From positions 124,001 to 188,000 of the forward strand of contig SSGH01000013.1 in NCBI GenBank assembly GCA_008015835.1: DNA of 64,000 bases, in the 5' to 3' direction. How positions within the stretch are numbered: position 1 is the first letter of the stretch; each line of letters opens with the position of its first letter. Of the stretch, positions 61,701 through 64,000 are shown in pieces. The notes below the pieces were generated by a model. It ran no database searches, had not been told where the DNA came from, and was given only the letters and a program-made list of their open reading frames with translations. The position numbers and the translations under genes are program-made. Source of the stretch: Lysobacter sp. GTDB taxonomy: Bacteria > Pseudomonadota > Gammaproteobacteria > Xanthomonadales > Xanthomonadaceae.

Positions 61701-63331
61701 GGCGTCGAGGCGCCGAGGGGAACGACTTGCGCCATGATCGGACCCGGCGTCGATGCCGGCGCGCCGACGGACGCGAGAACCGCGGCCGCATTGTGATGTT
61801 CGATATCGGGCGTCTGCCGGTTCGGGTCGGCGATCATCATGATCAGATCGACCACATTGTCGGCGCTCGCGTCTTCGACCGGACGGCACAGATAAATCGT
61901 GCGGTTCTCCGGCCGGAATTTATTCTTGAACTGGAGATTGCCTTCGTCGTTGAAAATGCCCTGCCGATGCAGATCGTCCAGCACCCGATCGACGTTCGGG
62001 TCAGGATTGGACGAGCCGGTCAGGCGCACGCCGTAGGTGCCGCCCAGGCTGAGCATGTCGCAGCCTTCGGCGGCGAGGGTTTCGATGATGCGGACGATCG
62101 CGTATTCCAATCCGCCCAGCGGCATTTCGCGCGGGTAGAACTCCAAATCCATCAGGTAGCCGTTCAATTCCGGCCCCATCTTGGAGATCAGAATGACGTT
62201 TTGCAGAACATCGTCGAGATACGTCAGAAACACACGATGCTGCGGATGCAGAGACCCGGCCAGAATCTCCTCGCGCACGATTCCGATCAGCGGATTGACC
62301 ATCGGCTTGGTCTCGCACCACCGGTCGATCACATCGACGATGTCGCGATCGGTTCGCGCATCCGCGCCGCGAGCGTATTCGACGGTGCGGCAGGCGCCGG
62401 CCTTCTCGAATTTGCCGACTTGATAGCGCAGGCGCCGCATCGCGCCGCCTTCCAGGCTGAATTCGCGCAGGGCGTGAACCCGCTGCAGGGCGCCGAACGC
62501 GGTGGCGGAGAACGCGCAGCCCGCGACCGCGCCGATCTCCACATCGGTGAAGAGATTGAGCCGCAATCCATGCGCACGGCAATGGGCCAAAGTCTCGGCC
62601 GCCAACTCGTCGAAATAATCGGCCGGCCCGGTGTAGGCGTAAATCAGCATCGCGTCGCCGCTGCGGCCGTAATTGAAGTAGCCGCGACGCGCGCCGCCGA
62701 CGAAGAGATTCGGCGCGATGATGCGCGTCCCGCGCGAAACGCAGCCCTCGTTGCTGTAGCGCGCGTACAGGGCTTCGAGCTGCGACCGCAATTCCGGATA
62801 GTGCGGCAGATCCGCTTCGAGCAAGCGCAGCGGCGACGCGACGCTCGCCGATGACGCCGGCGGTTGCGTGACCGTCCGCATCGGGGGGACGAGCGGGGAA
62901 GATTTTTCCGCGCGCGCTGGCGCGGAAGTGGCGACCGCAGAGGACGGCGACCGCTTCGGCGCGGCCGTCTGCGCGTGCGCAGGCGCGGAGGCCGATGACG
63001 ACGCGGATACCCGAGCGACCGTCTTTGGCGCCTCGGCTGCTTCGTCGACCGACGGCGAGCCGAACTTGGCCGTCAACGTCGCAGAATGCTTCCGCACGAA
63101 ATAGCGCGCGAGCGATTCGACGTTGAAATTCTCGAACAGCAGCGTTTTCGGCAAGGTGCCGAAATCGGCTTCCAAATCCTTGATGATCTTCAGCACGCGA
63201 AACGAATCGACGCCCAATTCGCCGAACGGCAGCGACGCATCGAAATCGGCGGCGAGCCCATTGGAGGCGCCAGCGATCATCGCCTTCAGATAAGACTCGG
63301 TCTGGTCCTGCAATCGTTCCTGATCGTGCAT
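52715..63331 (-). CDS. Trans-AT PKS, 3538 aa: ACP-DUF2156-PLP lyase-KS-DH-KR-ACP-KS-DH0
   Basis: The start ATG at 63331 follows AGGGA by four bases; the in-frame ATG at 63451 adds only basic low-complexity residues. The domains are ACP (Ser42, LGVDSF), a DUF2156/GNAT-like domain about 174-484, a tryptophanase/tyrosine phenol-lyase-like PLP domain about 547-944, KS 1027-1447 (Cys1193, HGTGT, NIGH) and DH 1632-1917. That DH has Asn for Gly in HxxxG (HVVSNVPTLP) but an intact MDASMQ. Next come KR 1930-2400 (TGGAGGLG), ACP Ser2467 and KS 2585-3027 (Cys2755). A damaged DH (3207-3484) has the first motif shortened to HAGTLP. The last module has no ACP; the aminotransferase and the ACP of the next two genes complete it. 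No AT is present. The leading ACP may finish a module whose KS is on another protein, or may act as a loading ACP. Confidence 0.93.
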   Translation of the reverse strand: MHDQERLQDQTESYLKAMIAGASNGLAADFDASLPFGELGVDSFRVLKIIKDLEADFGTLPKTLLFENFNVESLARYFVRKHSATLTAKFGSPSVDEAAEAPKTVARVSASSSASAPAHAQTAAPKRSPSSAVATSAPARAEKSSPLVPPMRTVTQPPASSASVASPLRLLEADLPHYPELRSQLEALYARYSNEGCVSRGTRIIAPNLFVGGARRGYFNYGRSGDAMLIYAYTGPADYFDELAAETLAHCRAHGLRLNLFTDVEIGAVAGCAFSATAFGALQRVHALREFSLEGGAMRRLRYQVGKFEKAGACRTVEYARGADARTDRDIVDVIDRWCETKPMVNPLIGIVREEILAGSLHPQHRVFLTYLDDVLQNVILISKMGPELNGYLMDLEFYPREMPLGGLEYAIVRIIETLAAEGCDMLSLGGTYGVRLTGSSNPDPNVDRVLDDLHRQGIFNDEGNLQFKNKFRPENRTIYLCRPVEDASADNVVDLIMMIADPNRQTPDIEHHNAAAVLASVGAPASTPGPIMAQVVPLGASTPEERAREASLAEAGYDPLALADEDVEYDLKTDSWAQLRTPYVAQRMQRLRTQLQQPADLTDSLRAIFPFRHFAIAESGRAADHLFCRAWPKKGLVPQNLLFPSCLYHQIDKGFEPLELPHPSLFASQTEPDDRGEPDWERLRALVAERAGEIAYVCIEVCDNAAGGHPVSLARLRGLREFLRAHDVALVVDATRILENARALIQRDPECAGRSLWDVARDVLAQADAAIGSLAKDFCVDRGGIVATNDERLARELSRLQQQDGSGLDAIDRKLLALALQDRGRIESQVVRRMEAASALWRALKNAGLPVYGPPGAHCVLIEVGRIAALQGLSNPVASFLAWLYRSTGIRAGAHSVGMQRGTTINDLVRIAVPVGLKPEAIDEIAARMARMLAAPRDIPDLVRAMVEAESEGETRLRYALQGWRSPSAHRDAGATTALIDLAASPSESAPSESEPPTAYAGDTMPSVSQNAHAAHAGGGFAADAPIEIAIVGMAGRYPKAADLREFWRNLRDGRDCVGPLPEERMAQRARNEYTMDYRGGFIDAVDRFDSLFFNISPREAEILDPQERLFLEVAWEALEDAGYYPENLAPEGAPRQVGVFVGAVWAMYQILGVEEKLAGRNVSPNSFLWSVANRVSFWMNLTGPSLTVDTACSSSLTALYLACEAIRRGDCSSAIVGGVNLDLHQTKFDINWAGGALSPDGVCRSFGADANGYVAGEGVGAIFVKPLSQAIADHDHVYAVIRSATSNHGGRTSGYTVPNPKAQGELVSAALARAGVDARSIGYIEAHGTGTELGDPVEISGLCAAFEHSNVPNGHCAIGSVKTNIGHLEAAAGLVGVCKAALQMRHRELVPSLHSARSNPHIDFESTPFRVQQRLEPWRAFETNGVRMPLRAGISSFGAGGANAHVVIEEASLPASAEALPRGGTVFPLSARNDDQLRDVAKRLRRHLEGEGAQQSLCDIAFTLQSGRKSFDCRVAIVADGRHDLIEKLSCFIEGRRHDDVLTGNVRNADGITRLLSRAEKEQFVALLSQSREPHKLAQLWLDGLLSDCRGMLRVPARRASLPTYPFADKRHWIGSPRVGASSSTPALRAGMHPLIDSNESTFQRQLFRKRFRAQEFFLRDHVVSNVPTLPGTAYLEMARVAGEAAAGRKVRKLRNITWISPLTAEDAAPTDAIIELKPAADAVAFEVFADGQDGRRRVFAQGKLIYDAPDAAAPPAEYIDLAAIRARCAKVVDGRDAYPLFKSVGMAYGPSFQVLQEVFKNQDEVLGLLRLPDARNADFDAFVLHPCLMDASMQAGVVGQLGDAAGEMKVPYSIGEVEFLHPLTKVCYSHITPMKSERAASGVSRENVAIVDESGRVLARIRESVGVPLTQVHEKPTQPTSVAPTQAEEFVDLRYSHVWRSAPAVASGVSRMLLLDSREDLAAALRARGVAVTLARPGDAFEDLGERGFRLDPSSSEDFAKLFEALAASGRMPDAIAYAWNDAVAIDEPEALQAALERGVYGLLRLSQALLDRKPSERVRLAYVYAGEPGAYAPQHDAINGFVRSLRLEHPKIDAKAVELRGQSADASAAALIAELGPDAQDEITVRYERGERMVRTLQRLDATALPSDAPGVSLKHEGVYLITGGAGGLGLIFADHLAREYKAKLVLTGRSALSADREARLDAMRAHGAEVLYVAADASTAEGVADVLAQARARFGRINGIVHAAGVLRDSYLRKKTASDLHDVFAPKIFGTLHLDAQTRDDDLDFFVLFSSLAAIGGNAGQCDYAFANHFMDSFAEAREAQRAAGTRRGRTLSLNWSLWAEGGMRLDEQTEQFFRKNLGIKPLETDVGLTALVSGLASDRAHLAVLQGQPAKIESAWGLVKKAPAPTTSAPGTVATAPAPAAAGGDLETAVIGVLSDLVMEMLKLGQDELSIDNILLDLGFDSIGLAGFANAINDRYGLDINPVMFFEYPSIRAIAGVLATEHGAAVRNAHSGVEAGVGAVAVAAAQASPATAPVASSAKPIEIATGIDKGWNAMAAVAPATTASSIGPGGDFSRDRRFLDVPIAIVGVAGVMPQSSDIEEFWENLRDARNLVTDIPRDRWIWEEFHGNPVKEANKSYSKWGGFMKEVDKFDPLFFGITPREAEMMDPQQRIFIETVWSAVEDAGHRMSDLSGTKTGVFVGVSAKDYIDVLAENQSTLDGFSASGNSHSILANRISFLFNLRGPSAPLDTACSSSLVALHRAIESIHTGSSDMAIVGGVQVMLTPIAHISLSSAGMLSPDGKCKTFDKDANGYVRGEGVGAILIKPLAQAEADGNPVYAVIRATAENHGGRVTMLTAPNPKAQAELLFEAYEKGGVDPSTVGYIECHGTGTSLGDPIEIQALKKSFSDLYRRHGLPAPSRPHCGLSSVKTNIGHLEPAAGMASLLKVLMSIRHRQIPALLHFETLNPYIDLEGSPFFIVDKTVEWPAPKAADGRELPRRAGISSFGWGGANAHVVVEEYRPPARPHPETAPRLVLLSAKNEDRLNAYAAALLEYARKHEALELADLAFTLQVGRDPMEERLGILVDSREALISAIEAHLSGASATHPIRRGRVQRYKRNDQGLSVAEGGADARGADIERWLSARDYLELLAAWTDGADIDWRRLYDADASGFRPRRIHLPTYPFARDRHWIDTGTAKKAQAATAVLHPLVHTNTSTLGRQTFATRFAGSELWLLDHAGTLPDSACLEMGRAAAALARFGADARSGAELRAVRWNASASAIGSGHAIAISVREGGTATEFDIRAADGESICSGSVVFADIAPPSRLDLRQMKAVFGAKPLKPSLLDAALDGLRPARGPSLRLVDEVYSTEDQSLARLRASPTDEAACALPPARLDAALQIASALVAGFAPDSAQITTPSALDALQIFAPVPHNAYAWVRYARGGRIDDPVVRLDIDLIDEEGAVCVRFKGLGLRANRPRTALAADAATEFARLLESAYAAVPASAGTTTAAPHDATTRESAPDDAFEKLLENIL
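60490..61700 (-). other. Tryptophanase/tyrosine phenol-lyase-like PLP domain inside the PKS
   Basis: This is a domain-level entry at residues about 547-944 of the 3538-residue PKS. The fold-type I landmarks of beta-eliminating lyases occur in order: AEAGYDPLALADEDVEYDL and TDS near the start, SGR for the phosphate site, NAAGGHPVSLARLRGLREF, DATRILENA (PLP ring Asp and substrate Arg), the lysine in GSLAKDFC and GG shortly after. The length of about 400 residues is near that of free enzymes (about 460). I infer PLP-dependent beta-elimination, perhaps C-S cleavage. Confidence 0.75.
61880..62810 (-). other. DUF2156 (GNAT-fold acyltransferase-like) domain in the PKS
   Basis: This is a domain-level entry at residues about 174-484 of the 3538-residue PKS. 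The pattern LNGYLMDLEFYPREMPLGGLEYAIVRI shows the layout (split here for brevity: DLEFYPRE then AIVRIIETLAAEG), then LSLGGTYGVR and FKNKFRPE with a C-terminal IYLCRP. This matches the second half of DUF2156/LPG-synthase-type GNAT domains. It lies between the N-terminal ACP and the PLP lyase domain. Confidence 0.55.
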
Positions 63332-63930
63332 GGTATCCCTGCGCATTCCTGACTTCGATGTCGCTCTTCCTGCTTCGCCGCTTTTCGGTTCGCGGCGTCG
63401 AAGCTTCCGATGCCGTTTGACGCTGCACCACGTGCGCTTCCGTCGCGCCACCGCCCGCTCTATTCGGCGCGAAGGCCGCGCCCTCCGCTCTTTCGATCCG
63501 ATGAAACCGAGGGCGCCGATGAGATCGATCTCATCGATTCCAACAACAGACAGCTACCAGCCAACCGCGCGCGCAACCTCGAAGACGATCGCGGACACGC
63601 CGCCGCGATTCCAGGATGTCGTTCGATTCTCGACACGCATGCGCGACAACGTCGAGCGTCATCCGCACCGGACGCGACTCGGCGCGCGCGACGAATGAAC
63701 CACCAAGGGGTTTCGCGAGGTTGGCGCGAAAATCCGGCAGAAAATTCTGTAAAAGCGTGCGGATTCGGCGCGAAACGATTCGATGCGTTCGATCCATGAA
63801 TCGCGGACCGATGCCAATCGCGTTAGGAAGTGCCTCCATGCGTCGGAGGCGAATTTCGGGAAAGGCTCCGCCCTGTCATGTCGCAATCCTGCGCATCACT
63901 CGTCCATTCTCGATCGACTCTACGATTGGC
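63332..63930. other. Intergenic region upstream of the PKS operon
   Basis: This is about 600 bases with no gene I can support. The operon promoter on the minus strand is expected here, but I see no convincing -35/-10 pair. A short inverted repeat (CAGAA/TTCTG around AA) lies at 63738-63749 and could be an operator, though it may be chance. Small overlapping reading frames have no recognisable product. Confidence 0.4.
63336..63340 (-). promoter_or_regulatory. Ribosome binding site AGGGA of the first PKS gene
   Basis: AGGGA on the minus strand lies four bases before the ATG at 63331. It selects MHDQERLQDQ as the N-terminus over the ATG 120 bases upstream. Confidence 0.5.
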
Positions 63931-64000
63931 TTACCGCTTCGGATGATACGGCCTCAACAACGTATCGACGTCATCGCGGCGAAATACATCCCTTTGTTTA
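63931..64000 (-). CDS. Possible C-terminal tail of a gene cut by the right edge
   Basis: On the minus strand the last 70 bases read as an open frame ending at a TAA (63931-63933). The tail is KQRDVFRRDDVDTLLRPYHP followed by KR. It is plausible as the end of a protein and lies just outside the apparent promoter region, but 22 residues are too few to assign a family or exclude chance. Confidence 0.2.
   Translation of the reverse strand, partial: KQRDVFRRDDVDTLLRPYHPKR

Noticed and set aside
15-62854. Many long plus-strand reading frames, including ones of 700-1300 codons at 15-2345, 3130-6612, 9592-11865, 13837-17361, 24395-27766, 29735-32749 and 58841-62854
   Set aside because: They lie opposite the PKS genes, have Arg/Ala/His-rich translations without any family motif, and are the usual antisense open frames of GC-rich DNA.
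63332-63451. N-terminal extension of the first PKS gene
   Set aside because: It adds only a basic stretch before the ACP; AGGGA supports the ATG at 63331.
63738-63749. Inverted repeat CAGAA/TTCTG as regulator site
   Set aside because: It is short and single; no matching regulator gene is visible, so I kept it only as a note in the intergenic entry.
63531-63886. Two small minus-strand reading frames upstream of the operon
   Set aside because: They overlap in different frames, and neither product is recognisable.

Overview
The window is a segment of a very large trans-acyltransferase (trans-AT) polyketide synthase (PKS) cluster. It comes from a high-GC Gram-negative bacterium, most likely a pseudomonad-type proteobacterium and perhaps a Lysobacter-like gammaproteobacterium. 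That assignment rests on GC-rich codon use, an outer-membrane beta-barrel protein, a LolA-like periplasmic protein and an RND/MMPL pump. All fourteen supported genes lie on the minus strand, so transcription runs from right (63331) to left (1). Several genes overlap by 1-4 bases or sit 4-50 bases apart, so most of the window probably behaves as one operon. The left end cuts a PKS gene, and the right end is a roughly 0.6 kb upstream region with, at most, the tail of another gene.

Region A (63331-47165) is a short assembly line. A 3538-residue PKS has the order ACP, DUF2156/GNAT-like domain, tryptophanase/tyrosine phenol-lyase-like PLP domain, KS-DH-KR-ACP, KS-DH(degenerate). It is followed by a free-standing class III aminotransferase, then by an ACP-KS0-ACP-thioesterase protein. 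Region B (47069-38927) holds envelope and tailoring genes: an MMPL transporter, a LolA-like protein, a DUF1302-like barrel, a GMC-like flavoprotein with apparently missing catalytic residues, and two tandem membrane-anchored START proteins. Region C (38857-36390) is an acyl-activating ligase, an SDR reductase and a discrete ACP, which look like a starter-supply set. Region D (36337-1) holds the giant PKSs: a 6088-residue protein, a 5153-residue protein and a left-truncated one that begins DH-KR-ACP. Their modules run KS-DH-KR-ACP / KS-DH0-(crotonase)x3-ACP-ACP / KS-DH0-ACP-ACP-ACP-DH-like / KS-DH // KR-ACP / KS-DH0-(crotonase)x3-ACP-ACP / KS-KR-cMT-ACP-ACP / KS // DH-KR-ACP.

The modules contain no AT domain, so malonyl units must be supplied in trans by a gene outside the window. 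Seven ACPs in three modules carry the tryptophan six residues after the phosphopantetheine serine that flags beta-branching. Two of these modules also carry an in-line PksI-type (ECH2) decarboxylase. No HMG synthase cassette is present, so it should lie elsewhere. My working model, which is inference, is that biosynthesis starts with the ligase/ACP set and the 6088-residue PKS. It would then continue through the 5153-residue PKS and the truncated left-hand gene and beyond, and finish on the region A proteins. There a PLP lyase domain could act on sulfur chemistry, the aminotransferase could place an amine, and the thioesterase would release the product. The product would have up to three beta-branches, one alpha-methyl and possibly S and N substituents.
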